A stretch of 36,172 bases of DNA from Verrucomicrobiota bacterium (GTDB taxonomy: Bacteria > Verrucomicrobiota > Verrucomicrobiia > Methylacidiphilales > Verrucolacustridaceae), in NCBI GenBank assembly GCA_009927835.1, contig RFMG01000161.1, forward strand, positions 1-36,172, in the 5' to 3' direction. Each line of letters opens with the position of its first letter. The stretch's first letter is position 1. Both the position numbers and the translations under genes were made by a program. The notes beneath the pieces were generated by a model. It was not told the origin of the DNA, searched no databases, and worked only from the letters and a program-made list of their open reading frames with translations. Positions 9,231 to 19,050 of this stretch are shown in pieces.

Positions 9231-9937
9231 AGCAGTTGTCGGTGGTGGTCATCGATGATGAACCACTGTGCCGCCAGGATTTGCGGGATGTCCTTGGTAA
9301 ATTTCCCCATGTGAATTTTCTCGGTGAGGCTGAAACGTTGCCCGAGGCCACGGATCTGATTCACAAGGCAATGCCGGATCTCCTTTTTTTGGACCTTTCC
9401 CTTGGACACAGGAGCGGATTCGATTTCTTTCGATCCATATCGCCCGCCCCATTATGCATCGCGGTGACGGCCGACCCCACACAGGGCGCAACGGCTTTCG
9501 ATTTCGATTTTGTCGACTACCTCGTCAAGCCGGTGGAGGAAGCGCGACTTGGCCAGGCCCTGAAGCGTGCCATACGACGAATCGGCGATGACAGAACGAG
9601 ACAGATGCCGACTTTTCTCGTGGAAATCTCAAAAAAGAAAGTCCTTCTCCAAGGTGCGGAAATTCAGCAGATCGCAGCGATGGGTAACTACGTGGTTCTC
9701 CATTCCGGAAAAGGCAAAGGAATTCTCCGCTCCACCATGCGGGAAACACTCGCTCAATTTCCCAAGGGTTCGTTTCTTCAACTATCCCGGGGGCGGTGGA
9801 TCGCGCATGACCAGATCGAAGGTTGGGAGAAGAAGGCATCCAAACTTTTTTTGTGCCTGAAGGATAAAACTCTCCTGCCTGTCTCCCGTCGCAACAAATC
9901 CTCGCTTCTCAGGTTTCTTACCCCCCCCCAGAAATAG
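9227..9937 (+). CDS. LytTR-family response regulator
   Basis: REC domain VVVIDDEPLCRQDL...DLLFLDLSLGHRSGFDFF...DYLVKPVEEARL; C-terminal LytTR domain (IQQIAAMGNYVVLHSGKGKGILRSTMRETLAQFPKGSFLQLSRGRWIA). Overlaps the kinase stop (ATGA). Confidence 0.92.
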   Translation: MKQLSVVVIDDEPLCRQDLRDVLGKFPHVNFLGEAETLPEATDLIHKAMPDLLFLDLSLGHRSGFDFFRSISPAPLCIAVTADPTQGATAFDFDFVDYLVKPVEEARLGQALKRAIRRIGDDRTRQMPTFLVEISKKKVLLQGAEIQQIAAMGNYVVLHSGKGKGILRSTMRETLAQFPKGSFLQLSRGRWIAHDQIEGWEKKASKLFLCLKDKTLLPVSRRNKSSLLRFLTPPQK

Positions 9938-10061
9938 CGTAAGTAATTACTAGTCATATATCTATACGATTTTTGAAAAAATATTCAGGGTTTTTTACGA
10001 AAACCTGGTGAGTGGGCGGAATGGTAGATGCAATTTTATGATCCGGAGGTATACTTTCCAA

Positions 10062-12460
10062 ATGTTGAGAGCTGCATTTCCGATTTTTTTCTCGGCACTT
10101 CTTTGTTTTCAAATCATTGGGGGTCAACTCCGTTCGGAAACATTGCGTCCGAGTCCAGGTTCCCAGGCCACTGCCATGCTGGTTCAAAAACTCCTGCAGG
10201 ATCACCATTTTGCAGGAAAACCGCTCACGGAGGAAAAGGCCAAGGATTGGATCAAGGCGTATATGGAGTCCCTCGACTACAATCATGCCTTCTTTTTGGA
10301 TAGCGATCTGGTCGCCTATCAAAACACCTACGCCTCCCAACTGGCCCAGTTGACTCAACAGGGAAACACCACCCCGGCATTTGAAATTTTTGCGGGATTC
10401 AATGAACGGGTTCGCGACCGTTTGGCGTGGATCAAAAAACGCCTTCTTCTTCCTTTCGATTTCTCATCCGACCAGAGTTACGAAATCGACCGCACAAAAG
10501 TGGGTTGGCCGGTCGACGCCGCCGCCGCCAATGAGCTTTGGGAACGTCGCCTGAAGTTCGACATGCTGAGGGAAAAACTGGCTCCCAAAACGAAAAGCGC
10601 CAAGGAGAAGAAAAAAACCGACGAAGATCCCCTGGCGACGGTGACAAAACGGTACGACCGCCTGATCAAAAACCTTGAGGAGTACGACAACGAGGAAATT
10701 CTCCAACTCTACCTCACCTCGCTGGCCAGCCTGTACGATCCTCACTCCAGTTATATGAGCGCGGCCACCCTGGAGGATTTCTCCATCGGCATCAAATTGG
10801 CTCTCTGCGGGATTGGGGCGGTGCTTGCCTCCGAGGATGGCTACTGCGTCATCAAGGAGCTGGTCCCGGGGGGGCCCGCGGATCTGGACGGGCGATTGAA
10901 GGTGGGCGACAAAATCATCGGCGTGGCCCAAGGGGAAAACGCCTTCGACGACATTGTGGACATGAAGTTGCGGAATGCCGTAAAGAAGATCCGCGGCCCC
11001 AAAAATACCCTTGTGCGTCTTCAGGTGATCCCGGCGGGAAGCAACGCGGGAGAGCAGCGGGAGGTGCAGATCACACGGGACGAGGTCAAATTGGCCGCCC
11101 AACAGGCCACCGCATCAGTTTACGATGTTCCCAAACCAAGCCGCCCCGCAACTGCAGCTGCCGATTCCGCTCCCCCAAAAAAAACGAAGGAAGATCCGAA
11201 TTGGTGGGAGAAGACAGTCAGCAGCCTGACGGGGAAAGAGCCCTCGAAGGACTCCGGGACGCCCCAAAAAGTCACTGAGATCCCCCCCGTTCCTTCCGAC
11301 TCCTGGCGGATCGGCGTCATCGACCTGCCTAGTTTCTACGGTGAGGTCGGAGGCGCCGATTCGGCCGCAAGTGGGAACGGGGCACGCCCTCGCTCCACCT
11401 CCGAGGACGTGGAAGTTCTCCTGAAAAAGCTGAATCAAGCTCAGGTGGATGGAGTCATCCTCGATCTCCGAAAGAACGGAGGGGGCCTTCTGGACGAGGC
11501 GGTGACCCTCACCGGCCTTTTCATTGACCAGGGACCGGTTGTTCAGGTTCGGGACAGCAAGGGGACGGTCATTCAAAGGACCGACGACCATCCTGGCTCC
11601 CTTTATCAAGGCCCCCTGCTGGTACTGACAGGACGCCGCAGCGCCTCTGCCTCTGAAATTGCCGCCGGTGCCCTGCAAAACTACGGCCGTGCCCTGGTGG
11701 TGGGAGAGAAAAGCACCCATGGCAAAGGCACCGTGCAGGCGTCGTCGAACTGGGACGGTTTCTGAAACAGGGCAATGAAAAGGCCCAACCGCAGGCGGGA
11801 GCGGTCAAACTCACCATCCAAAAATTTTACCTTCCCAACGGACACTCGACCCAGAATCGCGGCGTCATCCCCGACATCTCCATTCCCTCCCCTCTGGACT
11901 ACATGAAAATCGGGGAATCCGACCTGCCCAATGCCCTCCCTTGGGACGAGATTGGCCCCAGCCGGTTCTCCGCCACCAAAATCGATCCATCCTTAAAAGG
12001 CGTTCTTCAGGAAAAATCAAAAGATCGGATCGCCTCCGACCGAAATATGGAGTTCCTGAAGGCGGACATCGAGAAAGTCCGTGCGAGGATCGAGTCGGGC
12101 AAGATCTCGCTCAACGAGACGAACCGGATTCAGGAAAAAAATGTGGAGGATCTCCGCAACGACGAACGCAAGAAGATCGAGGAACGGCTGGAGAAGAGCT
12201 CCGAGCCCAAGGCGCGTCTTGTGATCGATGACAAAAAAGGAGTCATCCTCTCGGACAAGGACCCCAAAAAGAAAAAACCCACCCTGGAAGATTCGGCTGA
12301 CGGGGAGTCCGAGGGTGTCACCGATGCGGTCGACTTGGCCGAGGCCTATGAACTTGGTGAGGCTCTCCAAATCATGAAGGATTGGCTCAATTTTCAATCC
12401 ACGCATGGTGGCTCAACGATTGCCAAGGATCGGTCAAATCCCCCCACCGCCTTAAAATAA
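10062..12460 (+). CDS. prc: C-terminal processing (tail-specific) protease, S41 family, with PDZ and C-terminal tail domain; reading frame broken near 11739
   Basis: MLRAAFPIFFSALLCFQ signal peptide after GGAGG; PDZ GIGAVLASEDGYCVIKELVPGGPADLDGRLKVGDKIIGV; catalytic region TGRRSASASEIAAGALQNYGRALVVGEKSTHGKGTVQ. The +2 frame continues VVELGRFLKQGNEKAQPQAGAVKLTIQKFYLPNGHSTQNRGVIPDI through to 12460. Confidence 0.9.
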
Positions 12461-12463
12461 TCG

Positions 12464-13039
12464 ATGGCTCGCACGGCCTCCACACAACGACTGGTCTTGG
12501 GGACCGCTGCCCCGGATTTCACGCTTCCTGACCCCCATGGGAAGCTCTGGTCCCGGGAGAAGTGCGCGCAGGGAAAGCCCCTTGTCGTGGTTTTTGCCTG
12601 CAACCACTGCCCTTATGTCGTCCACATCCGCGAGGCCCTAGGGCGGATTGCGGCTGAGTTCATCCCCAAAGGGATCTCCTTTGTTGCGATCAACTCCAAC
12701 GACGCCGACCAGTATCCGGAGGATGCACCGGACAAGATGCCTGCCTTCGCCCAGGAAGCTGGATGGCACTTTCCGTACCTGGTGGATTCGAGCCAGACCG
12801 TCGCCCACGCATGGCATGCCGCCTGTACCCCCGACATCTTTGTGCTGGATGCCCTCGGACACCTTGTTTACGCAGGCCAGTTCGATTCAACCCGACCCAA
12901 AAGCGGTGCGGTCGCCTCAGGCGCTGACCTCCGCTCCGTGCTTCAATCCATTCTGGCAGGTCACAGCGTTCCCTCGCCCCAGGTCCCTAGCCTGGGCTGC
13001 AACATCAAGTGGAAGCCCGGGAACGAGCCGAAGTCCTAA
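12464..13039 (+). CDS. Thioredoxin-family / AhpC-TSA-like redoxin
   Basis: LVLGTAAPDFTLPDPHGKLWSREKCAQGKPLVVVFACNHCPYVVHIREAL...FVAINSNDADQYPEDAPDKM...GCNIKWKPGNEP; CNHCPY is typical of this redoxin subfamily. Confidence 0.88.
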   Translation: MARTASTQRLVLGTAAPDFTLPDPHGKLWSREKCAQGKPLVVVFACNHCPYVVHIREALGRIAAEFIPKGISFVAINSNDADQYPEDAPDKMPAFAQEAGWHFPYLVDSSQTVAHAWHAACTPDIFVLDALGHLVYAGQFDSTRPKSGAVASGADLRSVLQSILAGHSVPSPQVPSLGCNIKWKPGNEPKS

Positions 13040-13055
13040 AGCATGGCTCTCCAAG

Positions 13056-13790
13056 TCAGCGTAAAGTTGCGGGCAGAAGGATCAGGAATGTCTGCGCCAC
13101 AAGCAGGCTGGTGATATAGAAAAAAGCCGCCTCCTCCCAGGGCATCTCGCCAGCAATTTTCCAGCCCGTGATCTGTTTTGGATCGAAGTACCAGATCCCT
13201 TTCTGGATCGCGTACCAGTCCGCCAGACAGAGGTAGGTTCCGATCGCCAACGTGGGCACCAGAACATGCCAGGAGTAAGCCAAAAGCATGGGCCCCGCGA
13301 CAATCCACTGAATGAATACAACGGGCAAAAACCAGAACAAGAGGTGCCAGGCATAGTGAATCCGTTGATCTCGGTTGGGCCACTCCTTAAGGGCGACTCC
13401 CACCGCAATCCAACAAACGAACAGGATCCCCAGATGGCGAAGAACCTGGGGCTCCCCAATCCAACGCGGCATCGGCGCCCCTGCGGGGGGTTGGAACCAG
13501 TGAAGAAAACCCCAACTCAGCATCATCACCTCGAGGGACTGGATGACGAAAAAGGCATACTCCTCGACGGGAAGTTTTCCGATGCGGAACCGGATCCGCT
13601 CCGGGGGGAAATCCCAGATTCCTCGAGCGACCGCCCAGTTGTCCCACGGCGAGGTGAAGGCAACCACGATCCCCAGAATCGCCAACATCACGATTACCAT
13701 CTCCCCTGGCCAAAAACCTTTGCCCGAAAAGAAAAAGAGAACCAGAAGCAGGGGAAGATTAAAGGCGAGATGGAATCCACTGTAAGTCAT
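13056..13790 (-). CDS. Carotenoid biosynthesis protein, CarR/CrtYcd-type lycopene cyclase domain protein
   Basis: Polytopic; SPWDNWAVARGIWDFPPERIRFRIGKLPVEEYAFFVIQSL and DWYAIQKGIWYFDPKQITGWKIAGEMPWEEAAFFYITSLLVAQ: two copies of the lycopene cyclase repeat with PxEE motifs. Confidence 0.85.
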   Translation of the reverse strand: MTYSGFHLAFNLPLLLVLFFFSGKGFWPGEMVIVMLAILGIVVAFTSPWDNWAVARGIWDFPPERIRFRIGKLPVEEYAFFVIQSLEVMMLSWGFLHWFQPPAGAPMPRWIGEPQVLRHLGILFVCWIAVGVALKEWPNRDQRIHYAWHLLFWFLPVVFIQWIVAGPMLLAYSWHVLVPTLAIGTYLCLADWYAIQKGIWYFDPKQITGWKIAGEMPWEEAAFFYITSLLVAQTFLILLPATLR

Positions 13791-13875
13791 GCGTCTCCTA
13801 TCGGTTTCCACCCTCCCAGCCCGCAGTGCAAGCCTGATGTTTCCCCCGCCGTGATGTTTCGGGTACAAAGGAAAG

Positions 13876-14514
13876 ATGAGCGTCCTTGTCATTGCGGGCC
13901 CCACGCACACACCTCTGGATGCCGCCCGGGAGATTTCCAACCGCTCCACGGGACGAACGGGGTTGCTCGTGGCCGAAGCTCTTCACCGTTCGGGTCTCAC
14001 CCCGCGCCTCTGGCTGGGCGAGAATATCACCCACCCCATCCCGCCGTACTTGCCTACCGATGCCCGTTTTCACACCGTCCATGACCTAAAGAAGCTGATC
14101 GATCACACTCCTCTGGATGGTTTCCAGGCGATTCTTTTGCCGGCAGCCCTGTCCGATTACGACTTTCTCGGGGCAGCAGGCCCCGACCAACGCCCCCTTT
14201 CACAACAAAAATGGCCGGGTTCCCTTTCCAGGATTGATATCCAACTCCGGCCTGCTCCGAGAATTCTGCCGTTACTACGCACTCTGGCGCCGAAGGCGAA
14301 ATTGGTCGGATGGAAGTGGGAGGCGTCAACCAGCCTGAAGGAGGCGGAACAATCAGCCAGGAGACAGAGCGAGGAGAATAAGACCGAAGCCACCGTTCTG
14401 AACGGTCCCTCCTACGGACCGGGCTATCTGTTTCTTCCCAAGGACGCCCCTGGCATCCCCTGCTCGGACGCGGAGGAGCTGGGAAGAGTTCTGGCTTTTT
14501 TTCTTACAACTTAA
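13876..14514 (+). CDS. Standalone phosphopantothenoylcysteine synthetase-like (CoaB / DFP C-terminal domain) protein
   Basis: MSVLVIAGPTHTPLDAAREISNRSTGRTGLLVAEALHRSGLTPRLWLG matches the CoaB GPTxxPxDxVRxxxNxSxGxxG pattern; no CoaC flavodoxin-like domain. Confidence 0.72.
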   Translation: MSVLVIAGPTHTPLDAAREISNRSTGRTGLLVAEALHRSGLTPRLWLGENITHPIPPYLPTDARFHTVHDLKKLIDHTPLDGFQAILLPAALSDYDFLGAAGPDQRPLSQQKWPGSLSRIDIQLRPAPRILPLLRTLAPKAKLVGWKWEASTSLKEAEQSARRQSEENKTEATVLNGPSYGPGYLFLPKDAPGIPCSDAEELGRVLAFFLTT

Positions 14515-14521
14515 ATTTTGG

Positions 14522-15175
14522 CTACAGAACGTAGAGGATCGAATAAAGAAAGATCCAAACCACGTCGACAAAGTGCCAGTAGTATCCGGTCAGCTCCTCA
14601 AACGTGTGGGACGGATCGGGGGTTTGGCCTGAGAAAAGTTTCATCTGCCGCAACGCGGACCTCCATACGGTCAAGAGAATCGCCAGCAGGCCCAGAAATA
14701 CGTGCAACCCGTGAAAACCGGTCATGGTGAAAAAGCAGGATCCGTATGTTCCGTAGGTATTGAACCACATGCCTTCATGCTTCAGATGCATCCACTCCCA
14801 GGCCTGGACTCCCAGGAAAATCACCCCAAAAAGCGCGGTAAGGGCATAGCCGATCAGACCGCTCCCCCCTTTCCGCATCCGAACCTCACCCCAATGGTAG
14901 GTCATGCTGCTCGAAAGGAGGATGATGGTGTTGGCAATCATCACCCAGTTCAGGAAGGTCGGGGGTATTTTTACCCCGATCTCAGGTGCCCCGGGGGGTG
15001 GCCAGTTCCCCTGCCCTTGGGCAATTCTCAGCACAATGTAACCGCCAATCAGACCCGCAAAGAGCATCGCCTCCGAAGCCAGGAATACCAGCATGCCGAA
15101 CTTGGGCAGGGTGAAACGCTGGCCGGACGAGGGCGAGGTTATCCCATGGGCAGAGGAGATCACGGTGGTCGACAT
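14522..15175 (-). CDS. ctaE: Cytochrome c oxidase subunit III
   Basis: FGMLVFLASEAMLFAGLIGGYIVLR...FFTMTGFHGLHVFLGLLAI...FEELTGYYWHFVDVVWIFLYSILYVL. Confidence 0.95.
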   Translation of the reverse strand: MSTTVISSAHGITSPSSGQRFTLPKFGMLVFLASEAMLFAGLIGGYIVLRIAQGQGNWPPPGAPEIGVKIPPTFLNWVMIANTIILLSSSMTYHWGEVRMRKGGSGLIGYALTALFGVIFLGVQAWEWMHLKHEGMWFNTYGTYGSCFFTMTGFHGLHVFLGLLAILLTVWRSALRQMKLFSGQTPDPSHTFEELTGYYWHFVDVVWIFLYSILYVL

Positions 15176-15188
15176 CGTGGGTTTCGAT

Positions 15189-15305
15189 TTAGGGTTGGAT
15201 CGGCTCCTTGGCGATAATGAAATAAACCCAAAATGCGGTCATGATGGCCGCAGCCGCGACAAGAAGGAGGAGGATCCGAAGATTGGCGTTGCGCAAGGAG
15301 GTCAT
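15189..15305 (-). CDS. Small single-TM protein (38 aa), possible accessory/subunit IV-like component of the aa3 oxidase
   Basis: MTSLRNANLRILLLLVAAAAIMTAFWVYFIIAKEPIQP* in the gap between ctaB and ctaE; one TM segment. Confidence 0.55.
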   Translation of the reverse strand: MTSLRNANLRILLLLVAAAAIMTAFWVYFIIAKEPIQP

Positions 15306-15307
15306 GA

Positions 15308-16216
15308 TCATCGCGAGTCCGAAACCAGCAGAATCAGTAGGATAGGCAGGTAGAGGATCGAACCAAGAAAGAGATTGCGAGCTGAGGAAGCCGAGGGCTT
15401 CCAGGCAAAGTTTACAGCACAATAGGCATACCCCAGACCAAGAAGAACCGCTCCCGCCCCGTACAGCCATCCCGCAGATTCCAACGTCACCGGCCAAAGT
15501 GAGGCCGGCAGCAAGGCACAGCAGTACAGCACGGAGACCAAACCCGTCACCCTGCCCTCCTCATCCCTGCAGGGCAACATGCGGAATCCCGCGCGCCGAT
15601 AATCCTCCCGGTAGCGCCATGCGATCGCCATAAAGTGCGGAATTTGCCAAAGAAACAGAATTGAGAAAAGGGCCCAACCTTCCATTTCGATCCGGCCGCG
15701 ACCTGCTGAGAAACCGATCAGCGGGGGAATCGCACCCGGAACGGCACCAACGAGGGTGTTGAATGCCGTCCAGCGCTTCATCGGGGTGTAGACAAAAAGA
15801 TAAAGGGCGAACGTCGCTGCCGCTAAAAATGCTGCGGGGGCGTGGACACCGAAATACAACGTGGCCAAACCTACTCCCGCCATCCCAGCTCCTCCGATCA
15901 AAGCCTCATCCGGGCTGACCCTGCCGGCGGGCAAGGGACGGTCCGCGGTGCGGATCATTTTTGCGTCCAGATCCCTTTCCATCCACTCGTTCAAAACGGC
16001 TGCGGCAGCCGCAACCAGAGATGTGCCAAGAAGCGTGCAAAGCGTCCGCCCCAGCTCCAAATGCCCCGCTGCGCCGCAATAGAGCCCCACCAGAGTGGTC
16101 AAAAGCACAAGCAGGCTAAGTCGTGCTTTCGCAAGCTCAGACCAGTCCTGAAGCCAGGCGCGAAGCCCTGCAGCCGTACCTCTCGCAGACGTCAACGCTT
16201 CAGGAGAATGGTTCAT
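15308..16216 (-). CDS. ctaB: Protoheme IX farnesyltransferase (heme O synthase)
   Basis: WSELAKARLSLLVLLTTLVGLYCGA...VLNEWMERDLDAKMIRTADRPLPAGRVSPDEAL...YTPMKRWTAFNTLVGAVPGAIPPLIGF. Start MNHSPEAL overlaps the ctaA stop (ATGA). Confidence 0.95.
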   Translation of the reverse strand: MNHSPEALTSARGTAAGLRAWLQDWSELAKARLSLLVLLTTLVGLYCGAAGHLELGRTLCTLLGTSLVAAAAAVLNEWMERDLDAKMIRTADRPLPAGRVSPDEALIGGAGMAGVGLATLYFGVHAPAAFLAAATFALYLFVYTPMKRWTAFNTLVGAVPGAIPPLIGFSAGRGRIEMEGWALFSILFLWQIPHFMAIAWRYREDYRRAGFRMLPCRDEEGRVTGLVSVLYCCALLPASLWPVTLESAGWLYGAGAVLLGLGYAYCAVNFAWKPSASSARNLFLGSILYLPILLILLVSDSR

Positions 16217-17262
16217 TGGGAGACATGCCTCACGGCCTTGATTCGGCTTCGGCTGGCCCTCGTCAACGGCAGATCCTGGGTGGATCGCCAGGAGGCCAAT
16301 CCCAACAACCACCCCGTCAAGGTCAGGGATGCACCCAACAGCACATGGGCGGTCGCGATCTCAGGCAGTCGACCCGTCCAAAGGATCGAAATGCCCAGAA
16401 GCATTTGGGAGACGGCCAGAAAGACCCAAGCCACCATTCCACGGGACCACCATGACGGGGTCATCGCCGAACGCACGCTCCAGATGGCACCCCAAAGAAT
16501 TCCAACGGCTGCCAAAATTCCAAGGGTGCGGTGCAGAATCTGGCAAAGGATGAGGGCTCCCGTCGTCTCCGGCCAGTGCAGTTGGGTGGCCCGAACCTGG
16601 TTGATCTTGCCGAGAACGGCTGAATCCCAAAAAGCGGGCATCCACTCCCCATAAATTTTTGGAAAGTCCGGAACCGATAAAAAGCCAGGTCCCTCATGCC
16701 TCATGAAAGCGCCGAGAATGGTTTGGGTGAAAACAACCGCGGTCATGAACCAGACCATTTTGGCACGGCTTCGGGCAAGATCATCTCCGTGACCCGGATT
16801 TTGCCAGAACCGGGACAAGACCAGCGCCAAACTTCCGGCCACCAGCAGGTACCCCTGCGCGAGACACCCGTGCAGGAGACCCAGCACCGAGGATGCCTGA
16901 AGTACCCTCTGCCCGCCCAAAATCCCCTGCAACACCACCAGGACCGAGGCCGCAAGTGCCAGACGGCGGGCCCATCCCTGGGGCTGGGTGAAAAACACCC
17001 AGGCCGTGACAAACAGCGTGATCAACCCAACTCCTGAGGCAACCAAACGGTGCGAGTGTTCCAAAAAAATAAACACGGAGGATGTCATGCTGGACCATGG
17101 ATAAACGAACAAGTTGTGGCCGAACGTTCCCGGCCAATCCGGAACGGCCATCCCCGCAACACGGGTGGTCACCTGCCCGCCCAGGGTGATCAAAAAAAGG
17201 ATCGCCCCGACCAGGAAGCAGGCCGCACGAAAGAGACCTCGGGACGGGGCGCTCGCCTCCAT
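16213..17262 (-). CDS. ctaA: Heme A synthase (COX15/CtaA family)
   Basis: GGQVTTRVAGMAVPDWPGTFGHNLF...FLEHSHRLVASGVGLI...LGGQRVL...LHGCLAQGYL...LHWPETTGALILCQILHRTLGI. Confidence 0.93.
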   Translation of the reverse strand: MEASAPSRGLFRAACFLVGAILFLITLGGQVTTRVAGMAVPDWPGTFGHNLFVYPWSSMTSSVFIFLEHSHRLVASGVGLITLFVTAWVFFTQPQGWARRLALAASVLVVLQGILGGQRVLQASSVLGLLHGCLAQGYLLVAGSLALVLSRFWQNPGHGDDLARSRAKMVWFMTAVVFTQTILGAFMRHEGPGFLSVPDFPKIYGEWMPAFWDSAVLGKINQVRATQLHWPETTGALILCQILHRTLGILAAVGILWGAIWSVRSAMTPSWWSRGMVAWVFLAVSQMLLGISILWTGRLPEIATAHVLLGASLTLTGWLLGLASWRSTQDLPLTRASRSRIKAVRHVSQ

Positions 17263-19038
17263 TTATCCCACTGCAACCGCGTGTTTCGGCTTGCCCGAGG
17301 GGGATTCGGAGATCGGCGGTTCGTTCTGCATGATGTAATCCCGCACATGCCCCGGAACGCTGTAGTCGTAAGGCCCGCGATAAACGGTGGGTGTGGTCCC
17401 GAAATTCCCGTGTCCCGGAGGGGATGCCACCGTCCACTCGAGAGTGGTCGCCTCCCAAGGGTTGTTCCCTGCGGGAGCGCCAACCTTGAGGCTTCGGAAA
17501 AAGTTCCAAAGGAAGATGAACTGGGAGAAGCCAAGACCGATGGCCGCCAAAGTGATGAACTGGTTGATGGGTTGAAGCGCCCGCAGATGCTCGTACGCCG
17601 TGGGGTCGGCAATCCGACGCATCATTCCCCCCAAACCCACATTGTGCATGGGAAAGAAACAGAGGTTAAAAAAGACGAAGGTGAGGGCGAAGTGAATCTT
17701 TCCCAAGGTCTCGTCCAACATCCGTCCGAACATTTTCGGATACCAAGTGTAGAGGGCGGCAAAGATGCCAAAAATGCTTCCTCCGAACAAAACGTAGTGA
17801 ATGTGAGCGACGATGAAGTATGTGTGATGGACAAAGATATCCACCGGAGTGGAGGCCATGAAGATTCCCGAAAGGCCACCGATAACGAACATCAAAACGA
17901 AGGCCAAGGCATTGAGCATGGCCGTGGTAAAACGAATCGATCCGCCCCAGAGGGTGCCCAGCCAGTTGAACGTTTTGATGGCGGACGGAACGGCGATCAC
18001 CATCGTTGAGACACCAAACGCGGCCGAGAGCACCAGATTCATTCCCGATACGAACATGTGGTGACCCCAGACGATGAACCCCAGGAAACCGATGGCCACC
18101 ATCGCGTAGACCATTGCCCGGTATCCAAAAATCGGTTTTCTGGCAAAAATCGCCAACACATCGCTGACCAGTCCCATGGCGGGAAGGATCATGATGTACA
18201 CCTCCGGGTGGCCGAAAAACCAGAACAGATGCTGCCAAAGAAGGGGTTGCCCCCCGTGCGCCGGATTAAAGAAGTTGGTCCCGGAATTCAGATCCAAAAA
18301 GAGCATGGCGGCGGCTGCGGAAAGAACCGGGACGGCCAACAAAAGTAAAAAGGCCGTAATGAAAAGCGCCCAAACGGCGAGAGGCATCCGGAAGAAGCCC
18401 ATTCCAGGAGCCCTCATGTTGACGATCGTGGTGATGTAGTTGAAGGCCCCCATGATCGAGGCGAGTCCATTGATGAAAATACCCACGCACCAGAGACTCT
18501 GACCGATCTGGGTGTTGTTGTAGGCGGCGACGGAGCTCAACGGTGCGTACGAGGTCCATCCACCCGCAGCAGCTCCCCCGGCGACCAAAAAGCTGGCCAT
18601 CAAAATGATTCCAGACAAGGCGTAGGCCCAGTAGGACAGCTCATTGATCAGTGGAAAGGCCATGTCCCCCGCCCCGATCTTGAGCGGGATAAGGTAATTT
18701 CCAAATGCGCCGATCAAGAGCGGCATCACCACGAGAAACACCATCACCGTGGCGTGCATGGTGAAAAGAGAGTTGTAAAACTGCGGGTTGATGAACGCGA
18801 GGGACATGGGATTGCCAACATCGCCATTCGGCATGACCTGGGTCGACGGATAGGCCAACTGCCAGCGAAGGAGGAGAGCCAACCCTCCCCCGACAAAAAG
18901 GAAAAGAAGCGATGTGAAGAGGTATTGAAGCCCAATGATCTTATGATCCATCGACCAAAGGTATTTCCCCCATCCCGAGGACTCGGTGTGCTCATGGGAG
19001 GAGTGCGTGGCGGCGTGAGGTAAGGTTGCGGTTGTCAT
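17263..19038 (-). CDS. ctaD: Cytochrome c oxidase subunit I (A-type, aa3)
   Basis: HATVMVFLVVMPLLIGAFGNYLIPLKIGAGDMAFP; WFFGHPEVYIMILPAMG; VWGHHMFVSGMN; VHHTYFIVAHIHYVLFGG: all canonical heme/CuB ligands present. Confidence 0.97.
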   Translation of the reverse strand: MTTATLPHAATHSSHEHTESSGWGKYLWSMDHKIIGLQYLFTSLLFLFVGGGLALLLRWQLAYPSTQVMPNGDVGNPMSLAFINPQFYNSLFTMHATVMVFLVVMPLLIGAFGNYLIPLKIGAGDMAFPLINELSYWAYALSGIILMASFLVAGGAAAGGWTSYAPLSSVAAYNNTQIGQSLWCVGIFINGLASIMGAFNYITTIVNMRAPGMGFFRMPLAVWALFITAFLLLLAVPVLSAAAAMLFLDLNSGTNFFNPAHGGQPLLWQHLFWFFGHPEVYIMILPAMGLVSDVLAIFARKPIFGYRAMVYAMVAIGFLGFIVWGHHMFVSGMNLVLSAAFGVSTMVIAVPSAIKTFNWLGTLWGGSIRFTTAMLNALAFVLMFVIGGLSGIFMASTPVDIFVHHTYFIVAHIHYVLFGGSIFGIFAALYTWYPKMFGRMLDETLGKIHFALTFVFFNLCFFPMHNVGLGGMMRRIADPTAYEHLRALQPINQFITLAAIGLGFSQFIFLWNFFRSLKVGAPAGNNPWEATTLEWTVASPPGHGNFGTTPTVYRGPYDYSVPGHVRDYIMQNEPPISESPSGKPKHAVAVG

Positions 19039-19050
19039 GGTTGGATCTCC

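Noticed and set aside
13266-14084. 272-aa + strand ORF opposite the lycopene cyclase gene
   Set aside because: Overlaps two better supported genes (13056-13790 minus and 13876-14514 plus) and reads as low-complexity charged sequence.
17263-19038. Considered whether the aa3 subunit I is also degenerate
   Set aside because: All canonical ligand motifs (HATVMVF, GHPEVY, WGHHMF, HTYFIVAHIHYV) are intact; an ordinary A-type oxidase.
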